Positions 47,930 through 59,081 of a stretch of 64,000 nt of DNA are shown one piece after another. Under the pieces are notes generated by a model that did no database searches, had not been told where the DNA came from, and saw nothing but the letters and a program-made list of their open reading frames with translations. The DNA is from Lentinula raphanica (taxonomy: Eukaryota > Basidiomycota > Agaricomycetes > Agaricales > Omphalotaceae). The stretch is from contig JANVFP010000018.1 of the NCBI GenBank assembly GCA_027919835.1, positions 1 through 64,000 of the forward strand, in the 5' to 3' direction. Within the stretch, counting starts at the first letter, position 1; every line of letters begins with the position of its first letter. The position numbers and the translations under genes are program-made.

Positions 47930-50900
47930 ATGAGTTTATCGGAAGATTTACAACTAGTAGTCAATGGTGTGGCTCGTACAGAACAAGAAGAACATAATGT
48001 AAGCACCTAAGACTATGCTCTCTTGCTGCTTTTACCCTTAATTTGCGTAGCCATTAGCGGATGTGTTGCTCAGGTATAAAGATATTCTAATCCACAACGC
48101 CGCTTGGACATCCATCAACAACGGTATTACAACCCGCTCTCTCACCTACAATGACTGGGCTCCAGTTGGTGCATTCTTCTTTGGTCTTCGGGCCCTCCAA
48201 ACCATCGTCAATCCGCGCGACGCGTTAATCCCATTTAGTAGGGTTAGGAGACCACTTCCTCTACTAAAAGGAACTTTGACCTCTCCTGTGCGTATATATG
48301 ACTGAAACACGCTGATTCCTATGGTTGAATGATAAAACAGCTTGGCCCGTTGCTCAAAGATAAAGGATGGGTAGGAGTCGTTAATCAGGCCCGAAGGGCT
48401 GTTCAGAACTGGAATCAGAATAAAAGAACTCAAAGGCCAACCGGCTCACTTCATCACATGCAGAGGATGATTGACCAGCTTGATATCTATAATGGAAAGG
48501 AAGACTATGTCAAAATGGTCCAGAATATATATCATGCTGCCCTGCATCTTGCTTGGCTCGAACAGGTGTGTCCATCTGCATTGCATTTTCTCCGGCTTCT
48601 GAAGGTTCGTTAGGGCGAGGATCTTGAATATCCTGATACAGCCGACCAACTTCTAGGCCATCTGCAAAAAATTGGTTCAGAGTACGTTTCCATTTCGAAT
48701 GAATGAATGTTCTTTTGACTAGATTCAAGCACATGGGAATTACCGAAGAGCTTGCAAGGCTCGAAGTACAAACCTAATCAGCTTCAATTTCCGCTTCATT
48801 CTAGTCTCGCTATAACCATCCTACTGCTACTTCGGCCGGTAGGATTGAGTGGACTGAGCAGTAGTCGTCAGGCCCTCCTGGAGGTACGCGCATTGTGTGA
48901 TGAGGAGCATACTGAATACTGATATCCAAGGACAATCATTTTTAGGTGGCACACGCTTTAGGACCAAATGACCAGCGACCAACTGTTCTTCAAGAAATTG
49001 AAAGCTGGATGTGGGAACACCTCTTGCAAGTCTCGCGGGGGCGGCTCACAGCGGATGATTTCCTTCAACAATTGGTCGATCAATTTTCCGAAGATCTTTT
49101 GAATACAGTCTCCGCCACCGATAATCATTACTTTTCCCTTGGTATGTTCATTTTCCTGTTTGAATAGACACATTTCCCAAACTCAGTTGCAGGTGTGAAT
49201 GAATCGAACCCTGTGGGCCCCAGCGGGAGTGGTCGTCTCGAGGAAATTCAAGATTTTACCTCAGGTAAGCTCTTCTGTACCACCATGTAGATTTGGTCAC
49301 ACCCACTAATCAACTTCGTTCGATTTCATATATTTCAAGAACATCATCCGCCTCTTGCAGTTGAAGCAATGCCCTCATCGCAAGAACGACATCACTCCCT
49401 GCCTGCTGGCGTTGAAGTTTCAGGAGTTTCAGGGATGACATCAACGGTGCCCGCAACCGAAGCTACCACCAAAACAAAATCCTCGCCACTTGAACAACCT
49501 TCCCCTTCGTTTCCGTCAACGTCCGAAGCCCCTTTGACCCGTAAGTCATCTTCATATGCCAGTTGTACACACTACTGATTTCCCCTGTTCCCTCACGCGC
49601 CTCAAGAATTTCATCATCCAATACCGACAACCGAAGCTGCTTCAACTCGTAAGTCCTTTTCATATATTACCTTTGTTTATTTTTCATACACAAGAATATC
49701 TTTTTCCGTCAGTCAATGAAGATCCTTCAATCTGTAAGTATTTCAATATGCTAGCGTACACATCACCGATGTGCCAATTTCTTAGCTCACGTCCCACAAG
49801 AATATCCTTCCGAAGGTCCTCCAACTCGTAAGTCCTTCTCATATATGGGCATATATATCTACCTCTCTCTCATCTAACGCTAGTTGAGAATGGTTGTGAC
49901 TCCTCCAATCGCAAACAGCCAGGGTCTTTCGAACGCAGAAATAAGACAGTCTGTGTTTCTTCCAATCGGGAAGGGCGGGGGGAGGATACTGAGATGGGCC
50001 CAGAAGAAAGCTCAACTCAAGATGCGCCTCCTGAACAACAAGAAAGTTGCGCGCCTCCAAGTTGCGCACCTCCCGAACAACGACGTGACATGGCTCCGGA
50101 TCAAGAAAATGACAAGCCTCCTGAACAAGGAAGTGGCATGCCTCCCGATCAAGAAAGTTACACACCTCCTGAACAACGATGTGACCTGCCTTCTGAGCAA
50201 GGAAGCGACGCGACTCTTAATCAAGCAAGTGATCCGCCTCTTGGACAAGCAAGTGACCACGCCTCTCTTGGACAAGCAAGTGACCACGCCTCTCTTGGAC
50301 AAGCAAGTGACCACGCCTCTCTTGGACAAGCAAGTGACCACGCCTCTCTTGGACAAGCAAGTGACCACGCCTCTCTTGGACAAGCAAGTGACGTACCTCC
50401 TGACCAAGAACAAGGCATGCCTCTCGACCAAGAAAGCGACCCGCATCTTGAACAAAAATGTGATCTACCTCCCGAACAAGGATGTGACGGGCCTCCTGGA
50501 CAGGAATGTGACGCGTCGGGCTCTTCCAGAGAACGTAGCGATGCTTCGAGAGAAAAAAGCAAGACAGGTTGTGCGCTCATCGAACAAGAAGAATCTGACG
50601 CGCCTCTCGAACAAGAATCTGACGTGCCTCTCGAACAAAAATCTGACGTGCCTCTCGAACAAAAATCTGACGTGCCTCTCGAACAAGAATCTGACGCGCC
50701 TCTCGAACAAGAATCTGATGTGCCTCTCGAACAAGAATCTGACGCGCCTCTCGAACAAGAATGTGATGAGATCGTGACAGTTTGTGAGCCTTCCACTCGT
50801 GAACGGTCGGGATCTCCCGAGCGAGACACTGAAGCTCCTTCAGACCGTAAGTTGTTTTCATATCACCATAAGTATACCCATCTTGACAAATGAGCCAGGA

Positions 50901-53888
50901 TGTGGGTCTTCCAGTCTCAAAGAGCGAGGGTCTCCCGAACAAGGGTGTGCCGTAGAGGGTTCTTTTGACCAGAAGAACAGGGTAGGCCTGGGCCATCGTC
51001 AGGAAGTCATTGAAATAGGAGCAGAAGATACGAACACCAATGAGGCTGGGCTGGGCTCTCTCTATCAACCATTCGAAGTCGAGCAGGGCACGTTGGCGAA
51101 GAATACTGAGATGAAAGCAAAAGATAGTCCCGCGATGGAGATCGACGGGGGGTCTTTGGGGGGGAATACTCAAATGGGAGCGGAAGATAGTTCAGCTAAA
51201 GCCAAAGACGGTACGTACATTTATGATAAAGCATATCATAAGTATATCAACTTCATCATAGTAACCGAGGCAAAATTGAGCTCTTCTGAAAGAGATGTTG
51301 AGATGGGAACAGAAGATGGTAAGTCCGGTTATCGTTTCACACGTAAATCCTTGAATCGAAGTTTTGAAGATAAAGAAGATGTGGAGATGGGACCACAAAC
51401 TGAAGATGTCGAAATGGGAGTAGAAACTGGTACTTTCTGTGACAAATTAACCATGGTCCCATCGAAAGCTAATTTGATATTTGGTGTAGCGAATACCGTT
51501 AATTTCCCGCTTACTCAGAACACCCGTGAACCTCGTGAGGCATCCACCGAGGTTATATGTATGTGGTAGCTTTCCTAAATATGCTGAGGAATACACTCTG
51601 ACATCTTTGTTATGGCTTAGCTACCCCCGATATTTCTACAAATTCTAGGAAGCACAAATTGAGTGACCCTGAGATTCCACCTCCACGTCGGTCAAGCCGT
51701 ATCAGTCAGCAGTCCAAGACAAACACTATATCCGACCAACAAGAATATCAACCCGAGTTAGAGGATGAAGACACTTTTCAAACTGAATCAGATTCAGAGG
51801 ATGAAGATGCACTCTTGGCGAAAAAACAGGTACGGATTTCATCAACATTTTTTTTGCATTCTATTCTCACGATTTTGCTTACCAGCGTTCCATTCCTGCG
51901 TTTTCTTCCATCGCACATAACAAGGTACGTGGGTTTTGCTACACACCCATCTATCCTCACAAATCTATTCATTAGCTCAATAAGGGCGCTGTATATCAGT
52001 TACTCCATCATGACGGAAGTAGGACTGTCAGGTATGAACACTATTGTCACGTAGGTCGTCCTTTCTCTCTTTTGAACTTCGCATTGAAAGAACTTCAGAG
52101 CACCATTCCTGCTTCTCAGCTTGCGTATGTGATGCGAACGATACATTCACAAGCGAAACGGGATGGACGGATTCTTGGAGATGGTCAGCCAAATCATGAG
52201 TGGATTCGTCCTGCAGACTATCCTATTCGGGAAATTCCAGTCGAGGAGTGGGAGGTCATGTCTATCCGACAGCGGCATAATTTGTATCGAAATGCACGTG
52301 GCGGTATCTTGGTGCGGGGAAGGGCCATTGATGCCAAGAGATTCAACGTGAAAAACGAAAAGCATATCGAACGCCTCCTAGGAGACATTAATCAAAGAAG
52401 AACTCTTCACGGTATGTATCCCTGGTGAACCGATATTCATATAACTCATCATCCTACTAGATGCATCGCGCACTATCAAGAAAGCATCTGATTGTCACAC
52501 ATCGGGAACCTTGCTTGATGTACAGCAGGCGGCTATCGCACAAAATAAGGTCGTCAACTGTCTTGAAATTCCACTGCCTGTATCAATGGTCCGTCCGCCT
52601 GAGGGTATCTGTACACGAGAACAGGCTGATATGACTGGGCTTTTCCGAGTATTCAAAAAAGGCCAGGCATGGGGGCTCTTTGCAACATCTCATGCGATAC
52701 ACCCTTTCCACGTTGACTCAGAAGGCCAAGGAACCTGGATCACGCCTCACACAGGTCGGAAATACTGGGTTGTTGCGGTACCAGCGCTAGAGTCTGACTT
52801 TGGACGTACGGATACATTCGGGAAAGAATTCAGGGTTGATGGTCACAATGGACAGAATTGGTCACTGTATGGGTTCATTTTGGAACCAGGGGATCTACTG
52901 TGAGTGTTTCAAAGACGTTTTGTCCAAATACTCAATGTATTGGGCAGTATCATGCCACCTTGTACACCTCATTTCGTATTAACGCCAACTTCGTCTATCT
53001 GCCATGGCGGCCACTACTATTCCTCTCTTTCCCTGACCCGAACCGGATACAGTTTTTTCCACAACTTCGTCGCCGCCGATCTGATAACAAACACGACCGA
53101 CCACAACGCACTCGAAGGCCTCTATAGCATAGCAGCTTTCTGGCATCACTCAATTGTCAAAAACAGCGCCACTTACCTTCGTAGCCTATCTCAAGTTGAA
53201 CACACAGATGATCGTGATGATCGTGATGGTATGTGCGTTGTACTAGTAGTCGCAGTCAGGAAAGCTGATACTAGTATATGCAGGACGTGACATCATTGTG
53301 CATCTTCCGAATTTCCTGGTCCTCAATGACTTGATTGAGTTTCTCAGTCTTGTCAATCTTGTTAAGCTGGGTACTACTATCGATGTCCGGCGATATAGAG
53401 AAGCAAGCGGGATGTATAACAGCATACAGGACTATGTCGTACCGAAAGAGTTTGCAGCTCTAGCTTCCAAGGCCAAATCTTGGGTCACTGAGCTGCAGGA
53501 CTGGGTCTTTGACCACTTCTACGCTGACCTGATAAATGCCCAGGACGGACTCGACAAAAACTCACGCCTGGAAGTCCTGAGCACTAGATACTTCTGCCAG
53601 CAAGCAAAAACTCTCGTATATCACAAAGTCATCACCGAGAAGCTGAAGGTATCCGGGAACGATGAAACGCTGACGGCGGATGCGTTGAAGAAGGCAATGG
53701 AAGATGATGTGATCAACTGCGACGGTGGACTGAGGACGTTATGGCCAGGCAGCGAGCGTCGGGATCAAGAACTTGAAACCGCTCAGGAATGGGCCATGGC
53801 TTGGAGCAAGGGAAAGGTCCAGAGTTATGCCTGGCCAGGACCTCCTGGCAAAGGGAAATATATTATTAGACAGAAAGCGCTCCGTTAA
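47930..53888 (+). CDS. Long multi-exon protein with C-terminal JmjC-like domain
   Basis: The ATG at 47930 (MSLSEDLQLVVNGVART) starts a gene of about 25 exons with stop at 53888. An unknown N-terminal region comes first (DILIHNAAWTSINNGITTRS; NDWAPVGAFFFGLRALQ). From 49180 to 51420 every junction I checked is phase 1 and the frame stays open. This middle holds short duplicated exons, LGQASDHAS repeats (27 bp) and PLEQESDV repeats (24 bp). The C-terminus is JmjC-like: HPFHVDSEGQGTWI (His-x-Asp), TGRKYWVVAVPA, LEPGDLL|IMPPCTPHFVLT and SICHGGHYYSS (distal His), so the Fe(II) ligands appear present. JmjC proteins are 2-oxoglutarate oxygenases, often histone demethylases; substrate unknown. Flanked on both sides by 25-bp repeats. 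A split into two genes is possible but the phase continuity argues for one. Confidence 0.7.
49607..49880 (+). repeat. Tandem exon-intron modules in the JmjC gene
   Basis: Exons 49607-49648 (42 nt), 49695-49733 (39 nt) and 49786-49827 (42 nt) have similar sequence ends (AACTC|GTAAGT) and introns that open GTAAGTCxTTTTCATAT. All are phase 1, so units can be gained or lost without shifting the frame. Confidence 0.7.
50240..50400 (+). repeat. 27-bp coding minisatellite (about 6 units)
   Basis: CTTGGACAAGCAAGTGACCA plus CGCCTCT, at 50240, 50267, 50294, 50321, 50348 and 50375. Reads LGQASDHAS in the JmjC gene frame. Confidence 0.92.
50603..50770 (+). repeat. 24-bp coding minisatellite (7 units)
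   Basis: CCTCTCGAACAAGAATCTGA plus CGTG, starting at 50603 and every 24 bases to 50747. Reads PLEQESDV. Confidence 0.92.
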
Positions 53889-53954
53889 ACTACTTACAAT
53901 GGCTTCTTGACACTTCCATGTATAATGTATTACTTGATGAACGATTAGTACCGA

Positions 53955-54193
53955 TTGTCGGCACCGAAATATCCTTCGAAAGTCTGGCTGGTGTCTAGCC
54001 CAAATATATTGCCAGTCATTGTGCTACCAGCCTCCTTATGGACCATGCTTTCATCCTATATTTCTCAATGATGTCCTGAGTGTGTTGAAGAAACGATGAG
54101 GGATCAAAATTATTATCGATGCGGGTAGCGCTCATGACTGAGTGCGCGAGAAGCTTAGTCATACACTTGCGCGAGAAGCTTAGTCATACATTT
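53955..54193. pseudogene. Duplicated, internally deleted start of the NTase-like gene plus 25-bp repeats
   Basis: 53990-54048 matches about 34710-34768, and 54047-54193 matches about 34902-35060 (including the ATG region and two 25-bp units, locus e at 54154 and 54179). About 130 bases present at the source are missing between the two pieces. The copy keeps the same orientation and sits directly after the JmjC gene. Confidence 0.85.
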
Positions 54194-54279
54194 GCTTTCG
54201 CTACCGGGATCTTTCCTGCCTCTCTATCTCCGGGACCTCCCCTCCCAGTACAGTCCCACTTCAATCAATAACTCGTGAT

Positions 54280-54819
54280 ACCCCCCGATCGTTGGGAAAC
54301 GGACAGTTCGTGGGCATAGGGAACGTGGACGAAGCATTGCCTACACGGTATAGCTGTACTTTCGATGTTCGGAAAGGTCCAGCTTGTTTTCACATCAAAC
54401 CTACCTGCACCGTCGAGTTCAGCGTACGATCATGCGATAGGAATGGCCAAACAATGAACTCTCTCGTACGGGTCGTTGACTAGACCCACAAGGTAGTACT
54501 CAGATGCCAAGGTAAGGATCCCTTTTGCATTGGATAACGGCAATGACCTGACATTCTGGTTCACTAGGCCTCCCCCCATGATCACATAGATGGTCTTGAG
54601 ATTGAGGCGAATCCCCTTGCTGCCATCCATTTACCAAGCTCTACATAGCAGCGAGGAAATGGGCCGATCCATGCCGATCCATGCTGTCCATCACTCAACC
54701 TTTGTTCTCATTCTCCCTTTGTCGCTCGCGATATATAAGCTCTCTCCTCCATTCCCTTTCGTACTCTCCCTCATTCGCGACTTTTCTCCTTGCATATATA
54801 CTGAATACAGTGAATACGA
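54280..54819. other. Intergenic region and promoter, no gene recognised
   Basis: Short frames on both strands without domains. It ends in the promoter of the next gene, including its TATA box at 54732-54739. Confidence 0.4.
54732..54739 (+). promoter_or_regulatory. TATA box upstream of the helical-repeat gene
   Basis: TATATAAG lies 81 bases before the proposed ATG at 54820, which supports that start. Confidence 0.5.
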
Positions 54820-56252
54820 ATGGCCAATACGGTGCGCGATATATGAACTCTGTTGACTCGCAATCATTCTAAGTGGCATTTCTGTAGGACATTGTTTCAA
54901 GATTCTTTGAACAGATTGCTCGAAGGCCTCCCCTCATTGAAACCAATCGCCCTGCGCCTTTGAAGGTTGTCCGAATGCTACCCCTCCTCACGGCAATGTC
55001 AGAGCATCTATCTGGCCTGTCATTGTTCCAAATGCGTAGCGCTGTCGTCGAATCGAAGTGGCCCCGGATCCTGCTATGGTTAGCAGCACTTTTGAAGCCA
55101 CTGGACGATTTTATCGATCCCTCGTTTCCTGCTAATCGGACTTATTCTGACACGGTCAATCACTGCGTTGTAAAAGTCTTCACGTTCTTGAATGCTCTCA
55201 ACCCTTCCAGTACCTGTACCGATGATGAACTCGAAAACTTTGTCATGAACTTGGCAAGCTCACCCGAGCTGTTCTTAGCGTTAGCAAAAGCTTGGGTAGC
55301 GTTCTTCACCAGACGATGGCCTGTGGTTGCTCATTGTGAAGTGACCTCCTTTCTCATGACGTTCGGCCGCGGTTGCCTGAATACCAATTTGGAACATTCT
55401 TTCCGTGTCGCTGTCAGGAATAGCTGTCCTGACTCTCAACTATTGCCTACGTGGTCAACCGCCATTGCGGAATTATGCTCACAACCAAGTAGTCTGATTG
55501 TCAATAGTGCAATTCAGAAGGTCAATCGAGGCTTACTCATTGCTGTTACCACCACATTCTTCGAACCTATTCCGACGCTCGATAAAATCCAGGTTCCCTT
55601 GGCGCAAACACATAAGCTATGGGGCCAGCTCATGGTCGACAGCTGTACCCCAGATCTTTGCCATCTCACCATCTATTCCCTCGCTAGATTTTCGTTGCGC
55701 GTCATCTCTGGTGGTCCAAAATGGATAGTTAAAGCTCTAGACGCTGATCTGTTAGGGCTTCTAACAAAGACATTGGCCTGGCTGCAGACGTTGTTCAGTT
55801 CATCACCCGATGGATCAGTCCATGATGTCTTTCAGGAAATTTTACACTTGCTGCTTCTCAACTCCATATACAAGGCTGTTCAACGAGGCATCCTTCGCAA
55901 TATAAAACGACTGCCAACTCAGCAATCCGAACATTTTCTCGGTCTAGGAAATCTCAAGCGAATGTGGGATGCCCTAGTGGGCGAAGTTTGCTCTCCTGCT
56001 ACATGCTCCATAAATACCATCTGCTTCCAAGAGGCACTCAAAGATATCTGTTCGAATGACAACGTAATCAATATTTTCTCCGTGAATGACTACATTCTGA
56101 ATGTATTTGTTTACAGTGCCCGCACGATTCTCTTCCCGGACATCGTGCCAAGCTCTGTGGCAACTGCCTTGTCACGAATTATTGCTCAATACGTTGCCAA
56201 CGAGAACACTGGCAAGCAGAGCATAAAACAGAATGTCCAGGATTCAAAGTGA
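54820..56252 (+). CDS. Helical-repeat protein resembling the N-terminal part of basidiomycete MYND proteins
   Basis: Proposed first exon 54820-54831 (ATG GCC AAT ACG), 56-bp intron (54832-54887), then a single long exon to the stop at 56252. The frame is already open before the first internal Met ([20 protein letters not shown]), which is why I place the start upstream. The protein is Leu/Ala-rich and helical ([40 protein letters not shown]), as in the armadillo-like region that precedes a MYND zinc finger in a large mushroom family. No cysteine-rich finger follows; only a tail-like frame is found at 56366-56746. Function unknown. Confidence 0.55.
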
Positions 56253-56365
56253 AACAATTTAGTTCGTTTCTCACTTTCCCACTTTTTTGTATCTTGGCTC
56301 ATGATGATTCCACCATGGCCAGCTCACCCTAATGACTACCGCACGATGATCAAGGGCCGACTCTA

Positions 56366-56746
56366 TTGAATGGCTTGAATCGAGCCCAACTTTTCCTCCG
56401 AGCGCTCATTCAAGCTCAGCAGTATCGCAATGAGATTCATCACTCGATCGCCAGTCAAGGCCTCCAATCTTCGCAAATCGTGATTGAAATTAGTTTCATG
56501 TCTTACCCTCCAACGTGGAAGGTGTCGGATCAGGCCTCCTCCCCAGACCTGCAGTCGTACCTCACAGATCATTACGGTGTGCAGGAGGACACCGTTGTTT
56601 CTGTCGAATGTTCTTGCGCTTCTGGAACGGTGGTTTACTTCGCTCGGGGCGTTCGTTGCGCAGCTTTATTGGACCCCGCTTATGATCTTGTTGACAAAAA
56701 CGAGGATGGAAAAGTATTCGGTAATATCAAAGACATACTCCTCTGA
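56366..56746 (+). pseudogene. Detached C-terminal tail of the preceding family
   Basis: A frame reading RAQLFLRALIQAQQYRNEIH, then IVIEISFMSYPPTWKV and YGVQEDTVVSVECSCASGTV. It resembles the segment after the MYND finger in related mushroom proteins, as I recall them. It is separated from the gene at 54820-56252 by stops and by the missing finger. Confidence 0.35.
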
Positions 56747-57034
56747 TACAATTCTGAATGTCATATGTGTATCTGAATAATGTTTCTGAAGCTGGTGTTT
56801 TACTGTTCAATGCTATCTACAACTGCCGACAACTTGGAGGACCACCCGGTGCCCATCTCCAACGCAATAAAAAACAGAACGTGTTCATCTGCAGGGTCTT
56901 CAGAGAGTCAATACCACTGGCAGTCTCAAAGCTTCAAGTCATATCCGCTATACTACGACGACAAGAATGTCGTTCCACGACCACTAGGCGCGTCTGAAAG
57001 ACTGAAACACAAGTAAGCGCCGTCTTACAGTAGA

Positions 57035-57200
57035 TTAGTCATCTGTTGCTCCAGGTGGCTTAGTCAGCTGTTGCTCCAGGTGGCTTAGTCAGCTGTTGCT
57101 CCAGGTGGCTTAGTCAGCTGTTGCTCCAGGTGGCTTAGTCAGCTGTTGCTCCAGGTGGCTTAGTCAGCTGTTGCTCCAAGTGGCTTAGTCATCTGCTGCT
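57035..57200 (+). repeat. 25-bp-period GCTTAGTCA repeat, locus f (7 units)
   Basis: TTAGTCA begins at 57035, 57060, 57085, 57110, 57135, 57160 and 57185. The unit is GGCTTAGTCAGCTGTTGCTC plus CAGGT; inner copies are identical and end copies diverged. Confidence 0.95.
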
Positions 57201-57263
57201 CCGAAATATGATTGATATGAGAATTTCGTACATTTACTTGGAATGGATACCAGATATCCTCTA

Positions 57264-58560
57264 CTACGAAGTACCAGTCGGAACATTTCCTGCCGGTTGA
57301 CGTTCATAGAAATGAAACGGGTTGGGATCGATCTCTAACTTCGCCAACTGGAAGGGCTGCTGAGAGTTGAGAAACTCTGGCCGCCAGACCGAGAATGAAA
57401 GCTTGGGTCCCATTTTCCTAGTTGAGACCTCAGGTACCCGAATTCGCGGCATGCGCTGTTTCCCCGTTCCAGAGAATAGGTGCGCCTCCCTTTCTCGTGT
57501 GTCGTCAATGTCAGCAAAGATGCGTCCTACGGCCGTATGCCGACAAAGCATGACTTTGATGGTTTTAACCTGAACGGTTTTCTGTCGATTATTGATGACC
57601 ATGGACCTAGAGTCATTTTCTTCCTCCGACATTCCTCCCGCACCAAGGTGGTTCAGTAAAGCCAACGTCTGTCGATAGTAGTCGAGATCTGCTGTATTAT
57701 TTCGTTCCTTGCTCACTTGGATCATGTTCTGACATGTCTCTGCTCGAGTTCGCAATTTCTAGTATAAGTCAGGTCAATGAGGTATTAATTCAAAATGAGA
57801 CAGGTCATACCAGATGTCTACTGGTTGTAGCATTGGTCATCTTTTTTCGCCGGTTGTGCGCAGAAAGAAGCCGCTGCACAATATTCGAATCTGTATCACC
57901 AGTATACAAGGGTTGTGCCTTTGTGATTGCGAGAAAGAGTCTATAGAATCGATCCCAGATGAGTTCGTGCCACTTAATAGGCTCTTGCTCTTGACCAAAT
58001 CGTGCTTTGTCAGGGCATACGCTGACTAGGTACTCGCAGTGCTCAGCGATCCGGTGGATTAGATGTTGATTCCAGGGAGATTCCTTCAAGGAGGAAGTGT
58101 CAAAACAGTCGGTTTTGTCAATACTGGAATTCACTAAGCCAGGAAAGACTGTAGTCGGATCGACCGAATGTTGTTGAAGCCGCAGGGCACTGGTACCTGG
58201 GCTGATGAGTATTTCGAACGTTCGATTGATTCCCAGAGCTTGACGAACAGCACATCGTCCAAGATACTGTCACAAAAGTTCGTGAAAAACCCATGCTGTG
58301 ATTATATAACACGCACCGAAACTTCGCGCCGCTGAGCATCTACGCTCCATCCACCTTGTCTGATCCCACAATTGGTATATATGAACACCAGGGAGCTTTC
58401 ATCGCTCTCTGGTTTTTGAGGGTCCTGTGCAGACCCAGTGGCCCTGGAAGTCGAACCGTCATAATCAAGGTCGTCTTCCTCATCTACCTCATCACACAAG
58501 TCTAGAACGGTTTCGATAGTCTCGCTGGGATCTGTCCCTGTATTGCTGTTGAGATCTCAA
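57264..58560 (-). CDS. Basidiomycete-specific hypothetical protein (3' part of a larger gene?)
   Basis: The exons read, in order: DLDYDGSTSRATGSAQDPQK and IYTNCGIRQGGWSVDAQRR; then YLGRCAVRQALGINRTFEIL and SPWNQHLIHRIAEHCEYLV; then a last exon with LDYYRQTLALLNHLGAGGMS, TIKVMLCRHTAVGRIFADID and PKLSFSVWRPEFLN, ending GNVPTGTS at 57264. No enzymatic motif recognised; I recall similar proteins as common near transposons in Agaricomycetes, unverified. No clear start Met was found, and upstream exon repeats (58573-58897) and the coiled-coil gene can be joined to it in frame for most junctions, so it may be the C-terminus of that gene. Confidence 0.5.
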
Positions 58561-58572
58561 CTTTTTCCTTTA

Positions 58573-58897
58573 TCCTGAGCATTCTGAGTGTTTCGAGTTG
58601 CTCCTGTATCCTGGGCGCAGTCTATTTCAGGATTTACACCCCCAGGGCACATCAGTGAAATGTACATACTGCAGCTTTGTCCTGAGCGTTCTGAGTGTTT
58701 CGAGTTGCTCCTGTATCCTGGGCCTAGTATAAATTAGTATTTACATCCCTCAGGGCACCTCAGTATAATGTACATACTCCAGTCTCATCCTGAGTGTTTT
58801 GAGTGTTTCGCGTTGTTCCTGTATCCCGGGCCTAGTATGATTCAGTATTTACACCCCAGGGCATCACAGTAAAACATGCATACTTCAGTTCCTTGGT
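58573..58897 (-). repeat. Three tandem exon-intron modules (107-110 bp)
   Basis: Units start at 58573, 58680 and 58790. Each has a 54-nt exon on the minus strand (A-Q/R-DTGATRNTQN-AQDKAA type) and an intron opening GTATGTACATT and ending ACTAG. In the 58573 unit the donor is changed and a stop follows (KGKS), so that copy may be broken. Confidence 0.75.
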
Positions 58898-59081
58898 ATG
58901 GTCTACCGAATGTGGTCTTCTTTCGTATCTGTAACATATTCATCATTATCATCCGCGACTACACACGTGTCGATGTGATCTCACTCACATAAGGCGACTT
59001 TTTCTCTTTGGGGTATATATTAATTATTGGACATCGGCCCTTATCGAGACAGATTAGAACAAGATAGACGTTAGAAAACTA

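Noticed and set aside
49884..50777. Long plus-strand repeat ORF (LDKQVTTPL / NKNLTCLS type)
   Set aside because: Overlaps the Glu/Gln-rich frame that is continuous in phase with exons before and after; a shadow of the minisatellites.
50221..50829. Minus-strand Ser/Cys-rich repeat ORF (ACPREAWSL, SCSRGTSD)
   Set aside because: Also a shadow of the same minisatellite; no start context or introns on the minus strand.
52072..52428. Separate small gene
   Set aside because: It joins by splice sites to the JmjC gene exons on both sides and is treated as part of that gene.
57035..57200. Regular 25-bp array considered as a CRISPR
   Set aside because: Units are head-to-tail without unique spacers, in a eukaryotic genome; it is a minisatellite.
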